This document shows positions 17,630 to 24,793 of a stretch of 64,000 nucleotides of DNA, piece by piece. The DNA is taken from positions 20,606 to 84,605 of the forward strand of contig JACPQR010000194.1 of assembly GCA_016190375.1 (NCBI GenBank), in the 5' to 3' direction. The position numbers and the translations under genes were made by a program. The DNA comes from Deltaproteobacteria bacterium (GTDB lineage Bacteria > Myxococcota_A > Polyangia > JACPQR01). The notes beneath the pieces were generated by a model. The model made no database searches. It was given only the letters and a program-made list of their open reading frames with translations, and was not told where the DNA came from. Within the stretch, counting starts at the first letter, position 1. Every line of letters begins with the position of its first letter.

Positions 17630-17690
17630 CGGGATGGGGGGAAAATACTCCGTCAGGGACGGACGGGTCCAGAACTACCTTGGAAAGCGG

Positions 17691-18692
17691 CTAGTGCCTG
17701 AAGTGCAGGACGCGGTCGATGAGCGCCTGGTCGCAGATCTGGCCGACCAGTCTCTGGCGGACCTGCGTGGCGACTCGCCTCCACTCCTCTTTCTGCGCGG
17801 CGGTGGGGGTGATGACCTGAATGTTGTTCTGCCCGAGCGACTGGATGGCCTGCTGCTCGTCGCGACGGAGGTTGCGGCGTGCAAGGGCGTGGAACTGGGC
17901 GGCCGTCTCGGTGAGGATGGTCCGCTGCTCGTCCGTCAGGGAGTCCCACTGCCTCTTGCCCATGATCGTGCCGCCGATGGCGATGCTCGCGCTCAGCTCG
18001 GTCATGTAGGAGACCCGCGACTGCCACTGCAGCGCGACCGCGGCGACGGGGGTCGCCAAGAGCGAGTCGATTCGCCGGGTCTGCAGCGCCGACAGCACCT
18101 CGGGGACCTGCAGCGGCACCGGGTTCGACCGCACGACCTGGAAGAAGGCAGGCATGACCAGGTCGTCGCGCCAGAGCCAGGGGTGCGCGCGGGCCATGTC
18201 GGCCGGCGTGCGGATTGGCATCGTCGAGAAGAGCCGGCCGATTCCGACGTCCGCCCAGCCGAGCATCTTGAAGCCCGCGCGCTCGAACGCCGCGTTCATC
18301 TCCGGAGCCAGAGCGGCGCGCGCCGCATCGAGCTCGTCGTAGTTCCGCAGGATGTCCGGCATCTCGAAGACCAGGGCGGGGCGGTGGATCTGCCCCAGCC
18401 CGACCGCCGTCACCGCGGCGCCGTCGACGCGGCCATTGCGGATCTTGCGGATGACTTCGGCCTCGTCGCCCTGGACGCCTCCTGGGTAGAAACGGAGCTG
18501 CAGCGTCTTGTTCGAACGGCGCCTGATCTCGCGGTTCCAGGCGTCGAAGACCTTCATCCATGTCGAGCCCGGGGGGGCGAGCGTCGCGATGGAGATCGAC
18601 CGGACCTGCGCGTCCTGGGCCTCGCCGTATCGCTCGATCCCCACGACCGTGAGGAGCCCGAGGGTGAACAGCCAGATCGCGTGTTTTTTCAT
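17691..18692 (-). CDS. TRAP transporter substrate-binding protein (DctP family)
   Basis: A 333-residue periplasmic protein with an N-terminal signal peptide (KKHAIWLFTLGLLTVVG). It has the DctP-family pattern: an early IATLAPPGSTWMKV strand, GGVQGDEAEVIRKIRNGRVDGA near residue 75, and PADMARA and WDSLTDEQR segments further on. It should deliver ligand to the fused permease encoded 61 bp downstream. The upstream gene encodes a TatT-like lipoprotein, so this is the TatP-type binding protein of a TPR-associated TRAP transporter. Confidence 0.92.
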   Translation of the reverse strand: MKKHAIWLFTLGLLTVVGIERYGEAQDAQVRSISIATLAPPGSTWMKVFDAWNREIRRRSNKTLQLRFYPGGVQGDEAEVIRKIRNGRVDGAAVTAVGLGQIHRPALVFEMPDILRNYDELDAARAALAPEMNAAFERAGFKMLGWADVGIGRLFSTMPIRTPADMARAHPWLWRDDLVMPAFFQVVRSNPVPLQVPEVLSALQTRRIDSLLATPVAAVALQWQSRVSYMTELSASIAIGGTIMGKRQWDSLTDEQRTILTETAAQFHALARRNLRRDEQQAIQSLGQNNIQVITPTAAQKEEWRRVATQVRQRLVGQICDQALIDRVLHFRH

Positions 18693-18768
18693 CGTGGTCT
18701 CCGGTTCCTTCCCACTGTTCCCCGGCGGATCGACGTCCCCGCCGGGAATGGATTCAAAATATCTCGCC

Positions 18769-19689
18769 TCACTCGTAGAAGAGCTCGTCGACGCGGGCCA
18801 GTAGCCTCGCCGCTCGTCGGCGAGCGATGGCGTTGGTCAGCCGCTTGGACCGGTCGAGGTTCGGGCTCTCGATCACCTTCCTCAGGAGCTGGACGAAGAG
18901 CGTCCGGTTCTGGGTCGAGACGGCGTATGTCTGCGCCAGCATGTAGATCGGGAGCAGGTCGCGCTCGCGGTTGAGCCTGATCACCCTCTCGTAGAGCTCG
19001 CGTCCCCTCTCCGGCTCGCCTCCGAGCGCCGCGGGGAAGCCCGCGTAGATGTTGGCCATGAACAGGGTGGGCGAGTGGTCGTAGTAGGTCGGGTCGAGGT
19101 CCACGACCCGGCGGACGATGGCGAGGGCGGTCGGCAGCTCGGCGACCAGCGTCATGTCGTCCCTGGCGACGTTGATGGCGCTGGCCCAGCCGTACGCCGT
19201 CCAGAACAGGGCGGGCACGTCGTCCTCTTCCATCTCGTCCCGCAGGTAGGCCTCGAACTGGTCCAGGGGGCCCCTCATCTTGGCGCCGAATTCCTCGTGA
19301 CGGAGCTCGAGGAGGAAGAGTCCGTACCGCCGGCCGCGCAGGTAGAAGCGCCGCGCGCGGCGGTACTGGTGGTCGGCCTCCTGCTGATCGTCGCGGGCGA
19401 GGGCGGCCTCGGCGCGGTCCTCGATGAAGCCGAAGGCGTACCCGGAGTAGTTCTGGGCGAGCTGGAGCAGGAGCGTCTCGTTGTCCTGCGCGTTCCTCCA
19501 CAGCCCTTCTGTCGTGAGCAGCCCGCCCGGGATCGCGGCCTCGGCGTACTCGAGGTCCGTCTCCTCGTTCACGGCGCTCCCGGAGGCCGCGAGGATCTCG
19601 GCCGTCTGGTCGACGGCCATCCGGCGCAACGAGCAACCGGTCGACAAGCAGGCAATCGCGATGACTGGAATGATTCGATTGGCCGTCAC
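18769..19689 (-). CDS. TatT-like TPR lipoprotein of a TRAP transporter
   Basis: A lipoprotein of about 306 residues with lipobox LSTGC, then an all-helical protein rich in TPR-like pairs (RRARRFYLRGRRYGLFLLEL, PTLFMANIYAGFPAALGG). In the family known from Treponema TatT, a TPR lipoprotein forms a complex with the TRAP binding protein in the periplasm. The start is taken as the GTG at 19689: a TTG at 19707 would extend the frame, but it lies upstream of the -10 hexamer at 19698-19703, so it would not be transcribed from that promoter. The resulting signal peptide is short but has a positive charge and a hydrophobic core. First gene of the operon; dctP follows after 76 bp. Confidence 0.85.
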   Translation of the reverse strand: MTANRIIPVIAIACLSTGCSLRRMAVDQTAEILAASGSAVNEETDLEYAEAAIPGGLLTTEGLWRNAQDNETLLLQLAQNYSGYAFGFIEDRAEAALARDDQQEADHQYRRARRFYLRGRRYGLFLLELRHEEFGAKMRGPLDQFEAYLRDEMEEDDVPALFWTAYGWASAINVARDDMTLVAELPTALAIVRRVVDLDPTYYDHSPTLFMANIYAGFPAALGGEPERGRELYERVIRLNRERDLLPIYMLAQTYAVSTQNRTLFVQLLRKVIESPNLDRSKRLTNAIARRRAARLLARVDELFYE

Positions 19690-19697
19690 GCTGGTGG

Positions 19698-19726
19698 CTA
19701 TAACCAATGGGTCGGGAACCTGTCAA
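19698..19726 (-). promoter_or_regulatory. candidate promoter of the tatT-dctP-dctQM operon
   Basis: On the minus strand, a perfect TTGACA (19726-19721) and TTATAG (19703-19698) are separated by 17 nt. The predicted start of transcription (about 19691) is within a few bases of the GTG at 19689, so the mRNA would be leaderless or nearly so. Confidence 0.65.
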
Positions 19727-19738
19727 CGGAGCATCCAG

Positions 19739-19747
19739 TGCTATAGT
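19739..19747 (+). promoter_or_regulatory. extended -10 element upstream of the rhodanese gene
   Basis: TGCTATAGT matches an extended -10 (TGn followed by TATAGT at 19742-19747). No clear -35 is seen. The ATG at 19758 begins 10 nt after the hexamer. It is divergent from the tatT promoter, with the two elements only about 40 bp apart. Confidence 0.4.
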
Positions 19748-19757
19748 CCCGGCGACC

Positions 19758-20456
19758 ATGGGACGCTCTGGGCTATCGCGTGGGTCGCTGATGGACACGC
19801 GGCCCTCGCGAATCCGGAGCGCGCCAATCCTGCGACGGCGCTCAGCGAGGGAGCGGAGGCGGATTCACTCCGCAGAAGCGAGCGGCGGGCCGAGCGTCAA
19901 GGCGGGGGGGCCCGCGGGGGGGTCGCAGACCCACCCGCGCTTGATGCAGGTTCTCCGTGAGGGGTTCCTCGTCCTCGTCGGAGGTGCTGCGCTCGGGCTG
20001 GTCGCGAACGCGGTTCGCGCGGACGGGCTCGACCTGGCGACGGTGCCCAGCCGGGCCGTGGAGGGGGCATGCGCGCCGCCGACCGAGGAGGCGCGGTGGA
20101 TCTCGCAGGAGCAGGCGCTGCGGCTCGTCGGGCGCTCGGAGGTCATGTTCATCGACGCCCGAGCCAACGACGAGTTCGTTCAGGCGCACATCGCCGGCGC
20201 GTTCTCGTTGCCGTATCGCGACGGGGACCCCGTGGGTCGAGAGGAGCTGGGGGCGCTCGAGGGCGCGGCCACCGTCATCGCATACTGCGACACTCAAGGT
20301 GGCTGCACGCGGAGCCTCGCGCTCGCGCGGCGCCTGTCGGCGGCCGGACAGAGGGACGTACGGGTGCTGGAGGGGGGGTGGCCGGCCTGGCTCTCGCATG
20401 GTTACCCGGCGGAGGCGGGCGAGTGCCGCCTTTGCCCCGATCAGACCGCGCAATGA
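19758..20456 (+). CDS. rhodanese-like domain protein with N-terminal membrane segment
   Basis: A rhodanese domain (about residues 80-225 of the long form) with an IDARANDEFVQAHIAGA segment and the active-site loop YCDTQGGC, whose first Cys is the probable persulfide carrier. A hydrophobic stretch (FLVLVGGAALGLVANAV) precedes it and probably anchors the domain on the periplasmic side. The start is uncertain. The ATG at 19758 follows an extended -10 element but gives a long Arg/Ser-rich leader, whereas the ATG at 19944 begins right before the hydrophobic segment, as in related proteins. The stop overlaps the ATG of the next gene (ATGA), a MauE/DoxX-like protein, which suggests a joint thiol or sulfur role. 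Confidence 0.8.
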   Translation: MGRSGLSRGSLMDTRPSRIRSAPILRRRSARERRRIHSAEASGGPSVKAGGPAGGSQTHPRLMQVLREGFLVLVGGAALGLVANAVRADGLDLATVPSRAVEGACAPPTEEARWISQEQALRLVGRSEVMFIDARANDEFVQAHIAGAFSLPYRDGDPVGREELGALEGAATVIAYCDTQGGCTRSLALARRLSAAGQRDVRVLEGGWPAWLSHGYPAEAGECRLCPDQTAQ

Positions 20457-20917
20457 GCCTGCTCCGCGACCCACGGCTCTCGATGGCGTTCCGCCTGCTC
20501 GTGGGCGTGCTGTTCATCTGGGCCGGCGTCGTCAAGCTCGGCGATCCGGCCGCGTTCGAAGAGGGTCTCGTCAACTACCGCATGTTGCCCGGCTGGTCGA
20601 TCCCTCCGGTGGCGGCGATGCTGCCGGCCATCGAGGTCGTGGCCGGTCTCTGCCTCGTCGTCGGAGTCGCGATCCGGGGAGCGGCGCTCGTCACGACGGG
20701 GATGCTCGTGGTCTTCACGGCCGCGATCGTCCAGGCGATCGTCCGCGGCATCGACATCGAATGCGGCTGCTTCGGCGCGGGCTCGGAAGTCGCGACCACG
20801 ATCGGCTGGCCCGAGGTCGTCAGGGACGCCGCGCTCCTCGCCGCGTCGGCGCACGTGCTCCTCTACGATCGGGGGGTCCTCTCCTTGCAGCGGCTGCGCG
20901 AGCGGCGAAGGGGCTAA
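20453..20917 (+). CDS. MauE/DoxX-like membrane protein
   Basis: A 154-residue protein with four hydrophobic helices and a Cys pair in ECGCFG near residue 103, a hallmark of MauE-like proteins in the DoxX superfamily. MauE is linked to disulfide formation during maturation of periplasmic enzymes. Its ATG overlaps the stop of the rhodanese gene, and the pair probably forms a periplasmic thiol/sulfur module. Its 3' end overlaps the convergent gene at 20914 by 4 bp. Confidence 0.85.
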   Translation: MSLLRDPRLSMAFRLLVGVLFIWAGVVKLGDPAAFEEGLVNYRMLPGWSIPPVAAMLPAIEVVAGLCLVVGVAIRGAALVTTGMLVVFTAAIVQAIVRGIDIECGCFGAGSEVATTIGWPEVVRDAALLAASAHVLLYDRGVLSLQRLRERRRG

Positions 20918-22332
20918 TCGGAGAGCGATACATCGAGGCTGACACCGTCGACCTCGAAGGATGCGGACAGGCCCTCCAGCGAGCGGAAGACCACGTGCCG
21001 CTCCGCCCCACCGTTGGTGGCAGGCACGAGCGCGTCCTCCCCGGGAGCGAGCCCGTCGACGAACAGGTTCGTCGGAAGGTGCGTGAGCTGTCCATACCGC
21101 TCGAGCGAGCGGCGGCGCCGCTGGAAGGCCGCCGGATCGTGGGCTTCCAGGATGGCCTCGCGGACCGCATCGGTTGCGCGGTCCGACCTCTGACGAACGA
21201 TCGTCTCGAGGTCACCCGTGGCGCGCGGCGGAACCGACTCGCGCGTCGGAATCTCGGCGGGCGCCCCATCGTGCTCTCGCTGCGCGACGTGCCAGAGCTC
21301 GAGTGCCCCGATCGTCTCGCGCCACTCGCGGGTGATGGCCGAGAGCGCTTGCTCGCCGATCGCGGGCGCACGTTCGGTCGAGCCAAGGGCGTACGTCAGG
21401 GCGGATGCGGTCGGCGGACCATGCGGGCGACCCAGCGGCAGCTGAACCACGGCCACCGCTCCGACCCCCGCCTCCGCCGCCGCGACGGCGCTCGCGACGG
21501 CGACGCCGACGGAGTCCACGAGTCGCAGGCGCACGGGGAGCGCCGGCAGCTCGCGTCGCAAGGCGCGGACCAGACCGTAGGCACAGAGCGGTCGCAGGGC
21601 GCCGCGGGGATCTTCGATGCCGAGGATGGCGGCGCCTTGCGACGCCAGCTTTCTCATCGATTCCACGACGCCGTCCACTCGGGCGCCCGGGACGTCGCCG
21701 GACAGCACGCAGACGGTCTCGACCAGCGCGTCGGTGCGCGCCGCCGCGGCAAGAGCCGCCTGCAATCGCTCGAGCCGATTCGCCGCCTCGCGGACGCGGA
21801 TCAACCCGGCGCCCGCGCGGCCCACTTCCAGCGCGGTCTCGCGCAGCACCGCCTCGGAGACCGGGCGAGTGCCCAGGCCCGTGGTCGCATCGAGCGTCGC
21901 CTCGAGGAGCAACCCCGGAACGACAGTCGCCAGCCGCTCCAGACGACCGAGCGGGGATTCCCCGAGGCCGAGCGTCGCCGCCAAGGATCCCGGCGAGACG
22001 ACCTCGAAGCTCGCGGCGGGACCGACGCCCGCGGACACGTACGTACGCACGACCCGCTCGAGGTCGGCCGTCCGCAGGCGCGCCTCGAGGACGAGCTCCG
22101 CTCCCGCCGTCGCCGACACGTCGCAGAGCACGAGGCCGTCGGAAGCGAGGGCTGAAAGGTACTGCTCGCGGACCAGGCGAGGCTGCGCCGGATGGATCTG
22201 GACGGCCTGCGTCGCCTCGGTGCGAGGCGGGGGCAGACGGGGCCGGGCTCGGCTCCGTCCTTTCTCGGCGAGGTACCTGAGGAGCCCCTCCACGAGAAGC
22301 CTTCTACCACACACGGGGGGGGCGGGACGCAC
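20914..22332 (-). CDS. degenerate carboxyltransferase-like (pyruvate carboxylase/OadA-type) protein
   Basis: The overall pattern resembles the carboxyltransferase TIM barrel of pyruvate carboxylase subunit B or oxaloacetate decarboxylase alpha. It has an ILGIEDPRGALRPLCAYGLV segment in place of the usual IKDMAG motif, a barrel strand, and a later GQLTHLPTNLF in place of the GGQxTNL motif. The usual metal-site HxHDT appears as RLRLVDS, and no DxxLRDxxQS is seen near the N-terminus. It therefore probably lacks decarboxylase or transferase activity, and may be a structural or regulatory relic. The start is uncertain: GTG at 22332 gives 472 residues, while GTG at 22293 has AGAAGG upstream. Confidence 0.65.
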   Translation of the reverse strand: MRPAPPVCGRRLLVEGLLRYLAEKGRSRARPRLPPPRTEATQAVQIHPAQPRLVREQYLSALASDGLVLCDVSATAGAELVLEARLRTADLERVVRTYVSAGVGPAASFEVVSPGSLAATLGLGESPLGRLERLATVVPGLLLEATLDATTGLGTRPVSEAVLRETALEVGRAGAGLIRVREAANRLERLQAALAAAARTDALVETVCVLSGDVPGARVDGVVESMRKLASQGAAILGIEDPRGALRPLCAYGLVRALRRELPALPVRLRLVDSVGVAVASAVAAAEAGVGAVAVVQLPLGRPHGPPTASALTYALGSTERAPAIGEQALSAITREWRETIGALELWHVAQREHDGAPAEIPTRESVPPRATGDLETIVRQRSDRATDAVREAILEAHDPAAFQRRRRSLERYGQLTHLPTNLFVDGLAPGEDALVPATNGGAERHVVFRSLEGLSASFEVDGVSLDVSLSD

Positions 22333-22339
22333 TGAACTG

Positions 22340-22369
22340 TGGACAGCGGCCGGGATGTTTGGCTACCGT
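22340..22369 (+). promoter_or_regulatory. weak promoter candidate of the PilZ gene
   Basis: TGGACA (22340-22345), 18 nt, TACCGT (22364-22369), 9 nt before the ATG at 22379. Matches are partial, but the distance to the start fits the near-leaderless pattern seen at other genes of this window. Confidence 0.25.
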
Positions 22370-22378
22370 TCGCCGCAA

Positions 22379-22720
22379 ATGATGGACTCACGGGGCGCCA
22401 ACCGCCGCCGCCACTTCCGGTCCCGGGTCGTCGCGCGGTGCTGGATCGAGAGGGAGAACGTGACCCTCTTCGGGCGCGTCGTGGACCTCGGCGAGGGAGG
22501 TCTATTCCTGCGAACCGCCGTCGTGCTCCCGCCGGGTACGGACGTCAACGTCCACCTGCGCCCTGCCGGTGGCGGCGAGACCATCCGCGCGCGCGGGACG
22601 GTGGCGTGGGTCGGCTTCCGGAACGACGGCGACGGCCGGACCCGCGGTCTCGGCATCGCCTTCGATCGCATCGAGGAGGGCGAGCCCCAGCTTCACGCGA
22701 TCCTGGCCGCGGCGCCGTAG
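22379..22720 (+). CDS. PilZ-domain protein
   Basis: A single-domain protein of 113 residues. An RRRHFRSRV stretch near the N-terminus provides the RxxxR c-di-GMP-binding motif. The second motif reads DLGEGG where canonical PilZ has D/NxSxxG, so the Ser is a Gly; binding may be altered but is common in this clade. VNVHLRPAGG and the GTVAWVGF strand complete the barrel. Start at ATG 22379 (or the adjacent 22382). An HD-GYP protein encoded at 26797 is a possible partner in c-di-GMP signalling. Confidence 0.88.
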   Translation: MMDSRGANRRRHFRSRVVARCWIERENVTLFGRVVDLGEGGLFLRTAVVLPPGTDVNVHLRPAGGGETIRARGTVAWVGFRNDGDGRTRGLGIAFDRIEEGEPQLHAILAAAP

Positions 22721-22747
22721 CACCTGGCGCCCATCTGGCCCCGGCGA

Positions 22748-22753
22748 TAGGTT
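22748..22753 (+). promoter_or_regulatory. -10-like hexamer 6 nt before the PEBP start
   Basis: TAGGTT, in the context GCGATAGGTT, lies exactly 6 nt before the ATG at 22760, the spacing expected for a leaderless transcript. No clear -35 or Shine-Dalgarno is seen. Confidence 0.35.
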
Positions 22754-22759
22754 CTGGCC

Positions 22760-23392
22760 ATGCCGCACGGGAACGGGAACGGGTACGGGTACGGGTACGG
22801 GAACGGGAACGGGTGGACGGCGACTGTCGTCGCGGCAGCGCTCTCGACGGTGTTGGTCGGCTGCAGCCAGGGTGGACGGAGGGGCGACGCGGCGACGGCG
22901 GCGGCGGACCCGCCAGCGCGATTGACGCTGACGAGCTCCGTGTTCTCGGACGGGAGCACGATTCCCGTGCGACACACGGCCGACGCGGAGGACCTCTCGC
23001 CTCCCCTTCGCTGGAGCGCACCGCCAGCGGGGACCGCGGAGCTCGCGCTGGTGTGCCACGATCCCGATGCCCCCCGTCCCGGCGGCTGGGTCCACTGGGT
23101 GATCTTCGGTCTGTCCCCGGCGCTCCGCGAGCTCCCCGAGGACGTCGACAAGATCGCCAGGCCCTCCGATGTATCCGGCGCGGTCCAGGGCACGAACGAC
23201 TTCGGGGACACCTCGTGGGGCGGACCTTCGCCACCGCGAGGCCACGGCGTCCACCACTACCACTTCGTGCTATACGCGCTGGACCGCCCGAGCGGGCTCG
23301 CACGGGGCGCGAGGATGGCCGAGCTCGAGTCCGCAATCAGAGGACACATCCTCGCGCGGGGCGAGCTCGTCGGGACGTACGAGCGGCGCTGA
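22760..23392 (+). CDS. YbhB/PEBP-like lipoprotein with Gly-Asn/Gly-Tyr repeat leader
   Basis: The mature part is a phosphatidylethanolamine-binding-protein-like (YbhB/YbcL) domain: PPLRWSAPPAGTAELALVCHDPDAP, GGWVHWVIFG and GVHHYHFVLYALD are typical. A lipobox LVGC follows a hydrophobic stretch at about residues 21-35. Ahead of it the protein starts with MPHG and then alternating Gly-Asn and Gly-Tyr, an odd n-region encoded by seven 6-bp repeats. The function of bacterial PEBPs is unsettled. It converges on the HEAT-repeat gene with 22 bp between stops. Confidence 0.88.
   Translation: MPHGNGNGYGYGYGNGNGWTATVVAAALSTVLVGCSQGGRRGDAATAAADPPARLTLTSSVFSDGSTIPVRHTADAEDLSPPLRWSAPPAGTAELALVCHDPDAPRPGGWVHWVIFGLSPALRELPEDVDKIARPSDVSGAVQGTNDFGDTSWGGPSPPRGHGVHHYHFVLYALDRPSGLARGARMAELESAIRGHILARGELVGTYERR
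22769..22810 (+). repeat. hexanucleotide tandem repeat (7 units) inside the PEBP gene
   Basis: Seven units of GGGAAC or GGGTAC in the order AAC, AAC, TAC, TAC, TAC, AAC, AAC. They encode Gly-Asn and Gly-Tyr dipeptides, keep the frame whatever their number, and sit just after the start codon. Confidence 0.9.
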
Positions 23393-23415
23393 ACGCCGAA
23401 CGACGTTCGATGTTC
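23391..23415. terminator. nested inverted repeat between two convergent genes
   Basis: CGAAC (23397-23401) and GTTCG (23405-23409) form a stem around GAC. An outer GAAC (23391-23394) and GTTC (23412-23415) pair in register. The structure fills the 22-bp gap between the stops of the PEBP and HEAT genes. There is no long T-run, so it may work as a bidirectional 3' end or attenuator rather than a strong intrinsic terminator. Confidence 0.4.
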
Positions 23416-24719
23416 TAGAGACTCCGCCTCAGGATCGCCCGCGCCGCCGCCACGCGCACGGAAGGGTCCGCGTCGACGAGGAGAGACCGGACGCGCTCCC
23501 GGGCGCCGATGCGCTCCCCGACCACGTACACGGCCAGCCCGCGCAAGCTGGCCGAGGGTGACGCGAGCTGCCGAGCCGCGGTCGGCAGCCCGCGGCGATC
23601 CCTGAGCTCCGAGAAGGCGGCCGCAGCCTGCAGCGCGATGGCGGGATCCGCCTCGACCGCGAGGAGCTCTTTCAGCACTCGGGTCGCGGCCGATCTGTCG
23701 GCGGGCGAAGAACGCGCGAGCCCCGCGGCAGCTCTGAGGCGAATCTCGGGCGAGCTGTCGGCGAGCAGCGTACGCACGTCCTGTCGCAGCGCCCGGAGCC
23801 CGGAGGCCGCGACCGCCGCCTGCAGGCGTGTCGAGACGGGTCCGGTCTCGAGTGCCCGAGCGAGATAGGCCATGGCGTCGGGATCCTCGGGCGCGAGCAG
23901 CCTCGCCGCCTCGATCCCCGCGGGCGAGGGCTCGCCGCTGGCGGTGCGTCTCAGTATCTCGTGGACACGGAGGCGCAGGGGACGACCCGCGCGCGCCTCG
24001 ACGCGGGCCAGAGACGCGACGGCGGCGACCTGGACCGAGATGCTGGGATCCGACGAAAGAGCCTGCTCGAGCGCCTCGACCGCGGCTTCTCCATGGCGCG
24101 CGATGAACCGGGCCGCGGCGGCGCGCACCTCGGCGACCGGATCGTGGCGGAGCACGTCTCGCATCGGGCCGAGCTGCGCCACGGGCTCTTCCAGCGGGGC
24201 GAGCGCCAGAGAGTCGAGGGCGGACCGCCGAACCGCGGCGTCGACGTCCAGGACCATCGCCTCGACCTCGCCCCACCTCTCCTCCTCACGCAGCCAGACG
24301 AGCGAGGAGCTGCGTGCCTCCGGGTACGGAGAACGGACGGACTTCTGGAGCCGCGAGGCCTGATCGTCCTCTCCGATCCTGAGGAGCGCTCCCAGCGCGC
24401 GCGAGGCGATCGGCTCGGGGTCGCCGGTCAACCTCACGAGCCACGGCCGCCCCTCCTCGCCGAGCGCGCCCAGGGCGACGAAGGCCCTGTCGCGAACGGA
24501 TCGATCGGGGGACCGCGCCGCATGGACGAGGACGGTGCCCGCGATCCGCTCGAGCGCCTCGAGCCGGTCGGGGCGCCGCCGCTTCACCATCGTCTCGTAG
24601 CGCTTCAGGGCACCCGCGACGTCGCCGCGGCCAAGGGGAGCCTCGACGCGGGCGAGACCAGGGTTCTGGGCACAACCGGCGATAGCTACGAGGGCGGCAA
24701 GAACGGTCGCGCTTCTCAT
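23415..24719 (-). CDS. HEAT-repeat lipoprotein
   Basis: A lipoprotein with signal sequence MRSATVLAALVAIAGC (lipobox ending in IAGC) followed by about ten HEAT-like helical repeats over the remaining ~415 residues. The repeats show recurrent RxxALxAL patterns such as IASRALGALLRIG and VRRSALDSLAL. Such scaffolds bind proteins; no enzyme domain is seen. The ATG at 24719 gives a proper lipoprotein signal, whereas an in-frame start at 24755 would add 12 residues before it. It is divergent from the DAG-kinase-like gene. Confidence 0.85.
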   Translation of the reverse strand: MRSATVLAALVAIAGCAQNPGLARVEAPLGRGDVAGALKRYETMVKRRRPDRLEALERIAGTVLVHAARSPDRSVRDRAFVALGALGEEGRPWLVRLTGDPEPIASRALGALLRIGEDDQASRLQKSVRSPYPEARSSSLVWLREEERWGEVEAMVLDVDAAVRRSALDSLALAPLEEPVAQLGPMRDVLRHDPVAEVRAAAARFIARHGEAAVEALEQALSSDPSISVQVAAVASLARVEARAGRPLRLRVHEILRRTASGEPSPAGIEAARLLAPEDPDAMAYLARALETGPVSTRLQAAVAASGLRALRQDVRTLLADSSPEIRLRAAAGLARSSPADRSAATRVLKELLAVEADPAIALQAAAAFSELRDRRGLPTAARQLASPSASLRGLAVYVVGERIGARERVRSLLVDADPSVRVAAARAILRRSL

Positions 24720-24778
24720 GCCCTGATAACCGGCCGCACGGACGATCCTTACCACGTACCCGAGCGCCGGGCAGTTGA

Positions 24779-24784
24779 TAGTAT
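24779..24784 (+). promoter_or_regulatory. -10-like hexamer before the DAG-kinase-like gene
   Basis: TAGTAT in the context TTGATAGTATC ends 9 nt before the TTG start at 24794. No good -35 is seen. Confidence 0.3.
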
Positions 24785-24793
24785 CCCGGCGCC

